Source: Candidatus Sigynarchaeota archaeon
Lineage (GTDB): Archaea > Asgardarchaeota > Lokiarchaeia > Sigynarchaeales > Sigynarchaeaceae
Assembly (NCBI GenBank): GCA_030587525.1
Contig: JAUQYW010000014.1
Location: forward strand, 1-5,560
DNA: 5,560 nt
Reading direction: 5' to 3'
The position numbers were made by a program, and so were the translations under genes. This document shows, one piece after another, positions 1-5,560 of this stretch (its first letter is position 1; each line of letters begins with the position of its first letter). Under the pieces are notes generated by a model. The model was not told the origin of the DNA, did not search any database, and saw only the letters and a list, made by a program, of their open reading frames with translations.

Positions 1-1076
1 CCGTGCTTTCTCGAAACATATCCTGCCCGGGGACATACGTGGTGCTCATTCTCGAGAACAAGATCGTATTCTCGAAGAAAATAACCGATCCTGCCTTGAA
101 ATCCGAGCTGGAGGAAATAGCGAGCGAGCACCCCGCGAGGACCAAAGAAAAATTCGGCATTATATTCCGATCCGCATGCAACGATGCAAACATGGCTGAT
201 GTTCGCGCGGATCTCGACGCGCTCGTCGGACGGATGTCGGAAGTGCGCGAAAAGATAAGAACGGCCCAGAAAGGCCTCGTTATTGACCCCCTGGGAATCA
301 GCCAGGTGAGTATCCTGTTCACGAAGCAATCGATCGACTTCCTGGACACCACGAGGCGCCAAAAGGTGGCAACGCTGTCCAATCACCATTACTGGCGCAT
401 CGTCACGGAACTCATCGGGAACAATTCATCGTTGATCGACTGCATCGAATATGCCATCGCGCAGTACGGGGATATGCAGAAGAACCTTGAACACGCTTTC
501 GATGGCTTCGCGCACGAGCAATTCTTCTTTCCACGAAAGAATTCGATCGTCAACATCATGCATTACAAGCCGAACGGGGACATATTCAAGCTCAAGCCCG
601 GGAAAGCCATCGACGTGGTTTACTCTACCGATGACGGTTTCTCGGTTGGCAAGCAATGCACTTCGCTCGTGCTCAAGCGTGAGTTTAGCCCGCAGCCGTG
701 GCACAAGTCCTTCTATGACGGCTTCGAGGGCCTGGACATCAAGCCCGGGGATTACAGTACTTGCCATGTAAAGGAAAACTTTCCCGTGGTGACCAACAAG
801 TATTTCCGGGCGGACGGGACTCCCATCGGCTGTTATTACAACATTTCTACCCCGGTGCAAGTATTCCCCGGCGAGATCCAATACCTGGACCTCGAAATCG
901 ATGTCGTGGAAAATCAAGCCGGCGAGAAAAAAGTGGTCGACGCCGACAAGCTGGATGCTGCCGTGAAGGATGGGTATATCTCGGAAAAAACCCGGGAATT
1001 CGCGCTGTCCATCGTGAATATGGTGATCGAGGGGAAGATCAAGGAAGATCTTTCTTGCGAGGCAAGCCTGGGTTAA
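1..1076 (+). CDS. fau-1: FAU-1-type ribonuclease / RNA-binding protein AU-1 (RNase E/G-like + DUF402), 5' partial
   Basis: This is the C-terminal 357 residues or so of an archaeal FAU-1 (AU-1) protein, an RNA-binding endoribonuclease family linked to rRNA processing and AU-rich RNA. The frame is open to the window edge. The first possible start, GTG at 3, lies inside conserved sequence, so the true N-terminus (about 100 residues, usually S1-like) is upstream. Counting from that GTG, residues 10-75 match the RNase E/G pattern: PGTYVVLIL, then FSKKITD, then FGIIFRSA and a following acidic DL segment. Residues 105-135 hold a family-like segment with a His pair (SNHHYW, 127-128). The DUF402 domain covers about 190-345, with its core at 267-302: YFRADGTPIGCYYN followed by YLDLEIDVV, then a VVDADKL helix. 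The protein is probably soluble and cytoplasmic. The next gene starts 23 bases downstream on the same strand. Family assignment is fairly secure; the RNA substrate is not visible here. Confidence 0.87.
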   Translation, partial: VLSRNISCPGTYVVLILENKIVFSKKITDPALKSELEEIASEHPARTKEKFGIIFRSACNDANMADVRADLDALVGRMSEVREKIRTAQKGLVIDPLGISQVSILFTKQSIDFLDTTRRQKVATLSNHHYWRIVTELIGNNSSLIDCIEYAIAQYGDMQKNLEHAFDGFAHEQFFFPRKNSIVNIMHYKPNGDIFKLKPGKAIDVVYSTDDGFSVGKQCTSLVLKREFSPQPWHKSFYDGFEGLDIKPGDYSTCHVKENFPVVTNKYFRADGTPIGCYYNISTPVQVFPGEIQYLDLEIDVVENQAGEKKVVDADKLDAAVKDGYISEKTREFALSIVNMVIEGKIKEDLSCEASLG

Positions 1077-1084
1077 ATATTTAA
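1073..1084 (+). promoter_or_regulatory. Candidate archaeal TATA box / AT palindrome before the Yip1-like gene
   Basis: TTAAATATTTAA is a perfect 12-base palindrome that overlaps the stop codon of the FAU-1 gene. Its left half is centred about 23 bases before the GTG at 1100, close to the spacing of an archaeal TATA box from its transcription start. No good Shine-Dalgarno sequence precedes the GTG, so a leaderless or near-leaderless transcript is plausible. Readthrough from FAU-1 is equally possible. This is inferred from spacing and composition only. Confidence 0.4.
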
Positions 1085-1099
1085 GTTTAGAATAGGCTA

Positions 1100-2029
1100 G
1101 TGGTAATTGTACCCCGTCAATCGTTCAAGAAATCTTGGAGTGACGCCGGCTTGCGCTGTCCACACTGCGGAAACGACATCTTGTCCACGCAATTTATGTG
1201 CCACGTGTGCAACACGGTACTCATCGTCGAACCCCTGGAACGGCGATTGCCTTTTTTGCAGCGGCACGAGGAAAAATGGCGCAAGCCTATGCCCATGTTC
1301 GAGCGTTTTAAATGGATCTTGCTGGATCCATCGAAAGCCATTTGGGACGTGGTACACAAGCCGACTGGAGACGGCGGGATCTTTACCTTTTTCATGAACG
1401 TGCTCTTGTTCGGGCTCGTCGGTGTCGTCTTGTTTAACAAGCTCGACATGTCCCAGGTGCTAGTTGGTTTTGGCGGGACGCCTCCCGTGCCATTGCACTA
1501 CACTGATCTCCCGCTCACGATGGCCCTGCACGGGCTTGGCATGTACGTGATGTTCGTGGTGATCGGCATGTTGTATTTCGGCATATTGTGGGGTTTCCTT
1601 AGCATCGCGCACGGGATATCATCGAAATATACGTTGAACATCGTGCCCAAGTGGCGGGAGCAATCAGCGGTCATGGCGTGGCCGTTTTTCCCGTCATTAT
1701 TCGCCACGGGCTTGTACGTGGCCGTGCTCGCCATCGGCTTGCCAACGAGAAGTCTCGGTGCAATTGACATGACGGGCACGAACGCGCTCCCACCCGAAGC
1801 CATTGCAGCGATCGGCGAGCTCTTTTTCTCGGCCCGATCCTTGTCCGCGTGGATCGTTGCCGATGTCGTGCAGATCGCGTTCTACTTTGGATACCTTTCC
1901 ATCTTGATTGCCATCGCGTACCGGGAATTGTACGACAAGTCCACCACCAAGGCCTTGATCTCGGCGATCATCGTCGGGATCATCGGCGCCTTCGTCTATG
2001 TCCTCACCCGGTCGAGCTTTTTCGGGTAG
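1100..2029 (+). CDS. Zinc-ribbon + Yip1-like multi-spanning membrane protein
   Basis: This 309-residue protein has a cytosolic-looking N-terminus with a zinc ribbon: CPHC at 20-23 and CHVC at 34-37, giving four metal ligands. A basic linker (about 48-75) follows, then a FKWILLDPSKAIWDVV segment at 70-85. That segment resembles the amphipathic 'P..A...I' lead-in of Yip1-domain proteins. Five hydrophobic segments follow at about 94-113, 143-171, 193-214, 251-275 and 284-303, the usual Yip1 number. Eukaryotic Yip1/Yif1 proteins act in ER-Golgi vesicle traffic with Rab GTPases; the function of prokaryotic members is unknown. GTG at 1100 is the earliest start after an in-frame TAG at 1088-1090, and no ATG precedes the zinc ribbon. 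The gene lies 23 bases after FAU-1 and converges on the OsmC-like gene. The topology and zinc ribbon are clear from sequence. The Yip1 name rests on pattern resemblance, and a generic archaeal zinc-ribbon membrane protein is the alternative. Confidence 0.75.
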   Translation: MVIVPRQSFKKSWSDAGLRCPHCGNDILSTQFMCHVCNTVLIVEPLERRLPFLQRHEEKWRKPMPMFERFKWILLDPSKAIWDVVHKPTGDGGIFTFFMNVLLFGLVGVVLFNKLDMSQVLVGFGGTPPVPLHYTDLPLTMALHGLGMYVMFVVIGMLYFGILWGFLSIAHGISSKYTLNIVPKWREQSAVMAWPFFPSLFATGLYVAVLAIGLPTRSLGAIDMTGTNALPPEAIAAIGELFFSARSLSAWIVADVVQIAFYFGYLSILIAIAYRELYDKSTTKALISAIIVGIIGAFVYVLTRSSFFG

Positions 2030-2048
2030 AGCCCAGTTGATGGCCTTC

Positions 2049-2054
2049 AAAAAA
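2049..2054 (-). terminator. Oligo-T terminator candidate for the chelatase-OsmC operon
   Basis: On the minus strand the TGA stop of the OsmC-like gene is followed directly by six T residues, then GAAGG. There is no obvious stem-loop. A short oligo-T run just past a stop is a common archaeal termination signal. The facing plus-strand gene has a T5 run at 2018-2022, inside its last codons, that could serve the opposite direction. Confidence 0.35.
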
Positions 2055-2495
2055 TCAAGTTTTCCGGATATCGACCCGGACGGGAACCCCGTTTATGACC
2101 GATTGCGTGACCACGCAGTATTTCTTGAACGACTCGGTGCAGAGGTCGAAAAGATCGGCGTCATCATCGTTTTCCAAGGTGATATCGAGCTCAGCGTTCA
2201 CTTGCTTGATGCGTAAAGCGTTCCCCGCATCAGGGTCGGCATGGTGCATTTCGACATCGATAATGATCTTCATGGAACGCGTGGGAACTTCCATTTTTTT
2301 CAAGCAATATGCAAAGCTCGTTCCGAGACAACCGCCAATGCCAATGCCGAAATATTCAACCGGCGATGGCCCCTTGTCCTCGCCATGGAATTGTTCTGGT
2401 TCGTCGACCTTTATTCCGGAGAATTGGCGAGCAGTCGCGGTGAAACCGATGTTTCCCGTCCAATCAAGCTCGATCCGCACGTTGACCCCCCGCAA
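2055..2495 (-). CDS. OsmC/Ohr-family protein
   Basis: This protein of 146 residues (141 from the alternative start) has the normal OsmC length. Family members reduce organic hydroperoxides with a reactive Cys pair, though many archaeal members are uncharacterised. Seen here: GPSPVEYFGIGIGGC, the OsmC helix ending in the peroxidatic-type Cys56, and the second conserved Cys127 in KYCVVTQSV followed by NGVPVRV, the usual C-terminal strand. Cys127 is followed by V, where many Ohr/OsmC proteins have P (CPVS). Extra cysteines are at 64 and 119. The N-terminal strand RIELDWTGNIGFTA and the IKVDEP segment also fit. The longest start is TTG at 2495, 9 bases after the stop of the AAA+/vWA gene. GTG at 2480 has a GGGGGGT tract four bases upstream and may be the real start. 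The tight spacing implies cotranscription with the chelatase-like gene. The substrate is unknown. Confidence 0.85.
   Translation of the reverse strand: MRGVNVRIELDWTGNIGFTATARQFSGIKVDEPEQFHGEDKGPSPVEYFGIGIGGCLGTSFAYCLKKMEVPTRSMKIIIDVEMHHADPDAGNALRIKQVNAELDITLENDDDADLFDLCTESFKKYCVVTQSVINGVPVRVDIRKT
2485..2491 (-). promoter_or_regulatory. Possible ribosome binding site favouring the GTG start at 2480
   Basis: The minus strand reads GGGGGGT, then CAAC, then GTG (2480-2478). This is an imperfect match to the archaeal GGAGGTGAT anti-16S pattern, at a plausible though short spacing. The TTG at 2495 has only pyrimidine-rich sequence upstream. If this site is used, the OsmC-like protein loses its first five residues (MRGVN) and no conserved element. 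Confidence 0.3.
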
Positions 2496-2504
2496 GAAAA
2501 GAAA

Positions 2505-4814
2505 TTACAAGAGCTCCTTGAGCATTATTTTCGTGTCGTCGATTCCGGAGAATTCAAAGATGACGGCATGCGCTCTTTGCTTCATCGACTCCAGGATGGA
2601 TGTCTGGACGAACGGATTTATGCCAACGTTGCGCAGCGCGTAGGATTTTTTCGGCAACACGATGATCGTCTTGATGTTCTGGATCTTGCCTATCCTGGTC
2701 GAGATCTCGTCCATTTCCTTGATGACCAGATCGTAATCCTCCTGGACCTGGGCAACGAGGTTGGGATATTTCTTGGAAATGTTGGCACCGCAATCGGAAA
2801 CGATGATGATCACGGGGATGGCGTTCGGGTCCTTGATACGTTCGAGGCGAATCATGCTAAGGACTTTTTCGACGCCTTCAGCGAGAGGCGTGTACGAGGT
2901 TCCCTGGATCGTTTCGAGTTTTTTCGAAATGGCTTCGAGGTTGACCGAGGGTTTCTGGATCACGTGGGCATTTTTTCCTCGGAACATGACGACCGCGACC
3001 TTGTCCTTTTTTTTGTACCCTTCTTGATGCAAGGATTCGATGACTTGCTTCATCTGGAACAGCGTGCCTGACATCGAAGCGGACGCGTCCAACACGAAAT
3101 ACATGGAAAGCGGCGCTTTGAATTCGAATACTTTTTCCTTGATGCAAGCCTTGGGTAAGTTCAAGGGGAGCGGGATGAGAGAGTTCGACAGCCCGACCTC
3201 CGGGTTTCGAACATAGCGCCCCGATAAGCCCTGGTCGATGAGGCTGTACTTGAGAGTCGCATCGAGGGCAATGGAAACCGGGCGGGAGCGAGGCGGTGGA
3301 TTTTTAAAGGTGATGTAGCGGCCTGAATTCCGCGAGATGATCTTGACCCGCTTGCCGTGGGATTTTCCGGATGCAGCGTATTTTTGCTGCTTGATGATCC
3401 GCATGATATCGAGGACTTTCTTGTTCGTTCGCTTCACGTTCTCAGTGATTTCCACTTTGAAATCCTCGTCGCGGGGAAGATAGTGAACACGCATACCCTC
3501 GCCAGGCTGAGCATCTTCAGGAAGTTTTTCTTCACTGCTATCGGTGCGCTGTTCCTCTTCGGGCTCAGGCAATTCCGGGTGCTCGTCCTTGAGGGGCGTG
3601 ATCTCCATCTTGTCCTGTTGCTTCTTGGAATGCTTCAACGGGCCTTCTTGATTGCCGGGCTTGTAGAGGTCCTCGTTCTCGATCGCTTCCTCAATCTTGC
3701 CGAAGATGTCAAGCGCCCGGTCCTTGATGTCCTTCTGTTGCTCGCCAAGCATGGCAAGGTTCCGGAGGCGGTGGCTCAATGCGAGGTCAAAAGCCACCTT
3801 GAAATCATCCTTGCCGACTTGCTTGCGACCATTCAGCGCCGCGTTCGCCCGGGCACACCGGACGAACACGATGTCGGCACGATGGGAAATGATGCCGAGC
3901 TCCGTGATGAGCTTGGACACGCCCTCGTAGAAGCTGTCCGGGATGATGATCGCATTCACGATCTCGCGCGCGTGGACGACCTGTTCCCGCAGCTTGAGTT
4001 GTTGCTCTTGATAATTCGAGGCAAAACTCTCCGTGTCGGCCGTGAACTGGAGCACCATTTTCGAGATGTGGGCTCTCTCCTTCGGGTCCTTGCTTGCAAC
4101 GATGTTCACAGCGAGGCCGAGCCGGTCCGAGATTTGCGGGCGCAGTTCTCCCTCTTCCGGGTTCATGGAGCCAACGAGCATGAACTTTGCAGGATGCATG
4201 AACGAAACTCCTTCACGCTCCACGATGTTGACGCCGGATGCAGCCGAGTCCAGAAGCAAGTCCACGAGATGATCGGAGAGAAGGTTGATTTCATCGACGT
4301 AGAGAATCTGGCGGTTAGCCTTGGCAAGTAGTCCCGGCTGAAGTGCCCGGATGCCTTCCCTGATGACACGTTCGATGTTCAGCGTTCCCGTGATCATTTC
4401 CTCCGTCGCGCCAAGAGGCAAATTAACGATCTCCATCTTTCGCTTCAGAACAGGAAGCTTGCCATTCTTCTTGAGCAATTCCTTGCATAGGTCGCACAAT
4501 TTATCTTCCGACCAGTGCGGATCGCAGTTGAACGGGCATCCTTTCACGACCTCGATTTCGGGAAGGACGTCGACCAGCGACCGGACCGCGGTGCTCTTTC
4601 CAGTGCCTTGGTGGCCCGTGAGCAGCACCCCGCCGATGAGCGGGTCGATGACATTCAGCAAGAGCCCGATCTTCATGGTTGGTTGGCCAACGATGGCCGA
4701 AAACGGTAAAGATGAAAAAGACATGGTATCACGATTGAAATTGTTGTTAGCTTGTGTCTTGCACGGCTTGATGTCGTAGCATCCTTGACCGTCAGCCGTG
4801 ATGGTATCCATCAT
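2505..4814 (-). CDS. Fused chelatase-type AAA+ ATPase / vWA protein (ChlI-ChlD-like)
   Basis: This 769-residue protein resembles magnesium/cobalt chelatase motor subunits I and D joined in one chain. The AAA+ part opens with LPFSAIVGQ (36-44). It has Walker A GHQGTGKST (67-75), Walker B ILYVDEINLL (170-179), sensor-1 GSMNPEEGELRPQ with N218, an arginine-finger candidate R231 in SDR, and a helical lid ending in LSHRLR (346-351). A Cys cluster (C93, C97, C107, C110) could bind Zn or Fe-S. Residues about 374-440 form a charged, Glu/Pro-rich linker. The vWA domain (about 565-769) has a MIDAS: D576-x-S578-x-S580, T642 in YTPLAEGV, and D674 in VSDC. Such motors use ATP to drive metal insertion into tetrapyrroles by a large ChlH/CobN subunit, which is absent here. 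ATG at 4814 gives a 30-residue extension before a second ATG at 4724. The extension has coding-like wobble positions (mostly G/C), so I keep the long start. A MoxR/vWA-type chaperone role is the alternative. Confidence 0.9.
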   Translation of the reverse strand: MMDTITADGQGCYDIKPCKTQANNNFNRDTMSFSSLPFSAIVGQPTMKIGLLLNVIDPLIGGVLLTGHQGTGKSTAVRSLVDVLPEIEVVKGCPFNCDPHWSEDKLCDLCKELLKKNGKLPVLKRKMEIVNLPLGATEEMITGTLNIERVIREGIRALQPGLLAKANRQILYVDEINLLSDHLVDLLLDSAASGVNIVEREGVSFMHPAKFMLVGSMNPEEGELRPQISDRLGLAVNIVASKDPKERAHISKMVLQFTADTESFASNYQEQQLKLREQVVHAREIVNAIIIPDSFYEGVSKLITELGIISHRADIVFVRCARANAALNGRKQVGKDDFKVAFDLALSHRLRNLAMLGEQQKDIKDRALDIFGKIEEAIENEDLYKPGNQEGPLKHSKKQQDKMEITPLKDEHPELPEPEEEQRTDSSEEKLPEDAQPGEGMRVHYLPRDEDFKVEITENVKRTNKKVLDIMRIIKQQKYAASGKSHGKRVKIISRNSGRYITFKNPPPRSRPVSIALDATLKYSLIDQGLSGRYVRNPEVGLSNSLIPLPLNLPKACIKEKVFEFKAPLSMYFVLDASASMSGTLFQMKQVIESLHQEGYKKKDKVAVVMFRGKNAHVIQKPSVNLEAISKKLETIQGTSYTPLAEGVEKVLSMIRLERIKDPNAIPVIIIVSDCGANISKKYPNLVAQVQEDYDLVIKEMDEISTRIGKIQNIKTIIVLPKKSYALRNVGINPFVQTSILESMKQRAHAVIFEFSGIDDTKIMLKELL

Positions 4815-4834
4815 AAAACTATGAGCTGTGGAAT

Positions 4835-4843
4835 AGAATTAAG
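4835..4843 (-). promoter_or_regulatory. Candidate TATA box for the chelatase-OsmC operon
   Basis: The minus strand reads CTTAATTCT, centred about 25 bases upstream of the ATG at 4814. That is the spacing expected for a leaderless archaeal transcript, and no Shine-Dalgarno sequence precedes this ATG. A competing AT-rich element, AGATAAATG (about 4847-4855), would place the start about 10 bases before the ATG. The match is weak and based on spacing only. Confidence 0.33.
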
Positions 4844-4863
4844 GGCCATTTATCTAATCGAGC

Positions 4864-4872
4864 TTTATTAAA
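4864..4872 (+). promoter_or_regulatory. Candidate TATA box for the Gfo/Idh/MocA gene
   Basis: TTTATTAAA is centred 28 bases upstream of the ATG at 4896. This is a good archaeal TATA-like sequence at the right distance for transcription starting at or within a few bases of the ATG. The bases between box and ATG contain no Shine-Dalgarno motif. It shares the 81-base divergent region with the operon on the other strand, so one regulator bound here could affect both directions. Confidence 0.45.
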
Positions 4873-4895
4873 CGTGTCGTGCATTCTTATTATCC

Positions 4896-5560
4896 ATGAG
4901 TAGCACCGTTGAAAAACGTGTAATCAACGTGGGGCTTATCGGGTGCGGGTGCATCGCCGAAAACCACATCTTCTCGATATCGTTGCTGGAAAATAACGCG
5001 AGGAAGATATGGACGGATCCCGGCAAGAAGGTGAAGGTCAAACTTTATGCGCTGGCTGACATCGAGGATAAGCCGATTGATCGACTGTCATCTGCCTTCC
5101 CTGTTCCGAAACTATACAAAGGCTCGTCTGCTGGTTACGATCTCATCAACGATCCCGACGTGCACGTCGTTTACGTGCTGGTGCCGACCGTGGATCACTT
5201 GGATTATGTCTTGAAGGCCGCCGAGAAGGGCAAGCACGTTTTTTGCGAAAAGCCACTCGCATTTTCGCCCAACGACGTGAAAAAGATGATCGCCGCCCGT
5301 GACAGGTACAACGTTGCCATACAGCCGGGGCTCGTGTTTCGTAGCGCCCCGCAAATCATTTACTTGAAACATTTGCTCGATCAGAACACGGGCGCGTGGG
5401 GCAATCCGCGAAACATCGTGTTTCGTGACAGCCAAGAAAAGCCTTACAAGGGCGGCGAGGAGGTGCATGGCTCGACGTGGCGCGGCGACAAGAAAAAAGC
5501 GCACGCGGGCATCTTGTTCGAGCACACGATCCACGATATCGATGGCCTCATTTTTGCGTT
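4896..5560 (+). CDS. Gfo/Idh/MocA-family NAD(P)-dependent oxidoreductase, 3' partial
   Basis: The frame runs open from ATG 4896 to the window end, giving 221 complete residues of a family that is usually about 330-400. The Rossmann dinucleotide motif is near the N-terminus: NVGLIGCGCIAENH (11-24), with G13, G16, G18 and A21 in the nucleotide-binding loop. A second strand, LYALADI, is followed by the typical Y-K-G-S segment, the NDPDVHVVYVLVPT strand and the hallmark EKP (118-120, K119 the conserved Lys) in HVFCEKPLAF. The C-terminal domain begins with QPGLVFR and includes GILFEHTIHDIDG, with H213 and D216 near the conserved active-site H-x-x-D. Members oxidise or reduce sugars, inositols, biliverdin and other substrates. 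The substrate here cannot be told. A small insertion around NNARKIWTDPGKKVKV lengthens the loop after the first helix. The gene is divergent from the AAA+/vWA operon. Family assignment is firm. Confidence 0.9.
   Translation, partial: MSSTVEKRVINVGLIGCGCIAENHIFSISLLENNARKIWTDPGKKVKVKLYALADIEDKPIDRLSSAFPVPKLYKGSSAGYDLINDPDVHVVYVLVPTVDHLDYVLKAAEKGKHVFCEKPLAFSPNDVKKMIAARDRYNVAIQPGLVFRSAPQIIYLKHLLDQNTGAWGNPRNIVFRDSQEKPYKGGEEVHGSTWRGDKKKAHAGILFEHTIHDIDGLIFA

Noticed and set aside
111..126. Short GCGAGCGAGCACC-type repeat
   Set aside because: The repeat is only two units long, inside coding sequence, and explained by Ala/Ser/Glu codons. No direct, inverted or CRISPR-like repeats of useful length were seen in the window.
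426..917. Minus-strand open frame of 163 codons inside the FAU-1 gene
   Set aside because: The sense strand carries the conserved DUF402 core here. The antisense translation has no family features and no promoter signal.
2018..2022. T5 run as a plus-strand terminator for the Yip1-like gene
   Set aside because: It lies within the last codons (SSFFG) and is short. A T-run of this size is easily produced by Phe codons, so it is not called as a separate feature.
2241..3071. Plus-strand open frame of 276 codons
   Set aside because: It runs antisense across both the OsmC-like gene and the vWA domain, whose conserved motifs are clear on the other strand. It has no recognisable motif of its own.
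3357..4331. Plus-strand open frame of 324 codons
   Set aside because: It is antisense to the AAA+/vWA gene. Its translation is low-complexity and rich in L, V, R, H and D with no domain pattern, as expected for a mirror of a gene with G/C-rich wobble positions.
5112..5534. Minus-strand open frame of 140 codons inside the oxidoreductase
   Set aside because: It is a shadow of the Gfo/Idh/MocA gene, whose EKP and HDID motifs lie in the sense frame.

Overview
The window looks archaeal. It carries a 5'-truncated FAU-1-type ribonuclease (RNase E/G-like N-terminal part plus DUF402), a family named from archaea. Its intergenic spaces are very short. AT-rich TATA-like boxes lie about 22-28 bases ahead of start codons that lack convincing Shine-Dalgarno sequences, which suggests leaderless transcripts, and GTG starts are used alongside ATG. 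The combination of a zinc ribbon with a five-helix Yip1-like membrane domain is compatible with a mesophilic archaeon, possibly Asgard or a deep euryarchaeal or TACK group. The lineage cannot be fixed from this sequence.

Layout. (1) Plus strand, 1-1076: the C-terminal part of FAU-1. (2) Plus strand, 1100-2029: a zinc-ribbon/Yip1-like membrane protein, with an AT-rich perfect palindrome overlapping the stop codon of FAU-1. (3) A 25-base convergent gap, with a T6 run just past the end of the minus-strand operon. (4) Minus strand, 4814 down to 2055: a two-gene operon. Its first gene is a 769-residue fused chelatase-type protein with a ChlI-like AAA+ ATPase, an acidic linker and a ChlD-like von Willebrand A (vWA) domain. 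Its second gene is an OsmC/Ohr-family protein starting only 9-24 bases further on. (5) An 81-base divergent promoter region. (6) Plus strand, 4896 to the window edge: the N-terminal 221 residues of a Gfo/Idh/MocA-family NAD(P)-dependent oxidoreductase.

How the parts may work together. The AAA+/vWA protein has every motif expected of an active ATPase motor (Walker A, Walker B, sensor 1, arginine finger) and a MIDAS metal site. No large ChlH/CobN catalytic chelatase subunit is present in the window, so its client is unknown. Cotranscription with an OsmC-like thiol protein, and divergence from a sugar- or tetrapyrrole-type oxidoreductase, hint at metal/redox metabolism, but this is inference only. 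There is no RNA gene, mobile element, CRISPR array or long repeat, and no gene-free stretch longer than about 80 bases. I see no clear new multi-gene system. The most interesting items are the orphan fused chelatase motor with OsmC, and the zinc-ribbon/Yip1-like protein.
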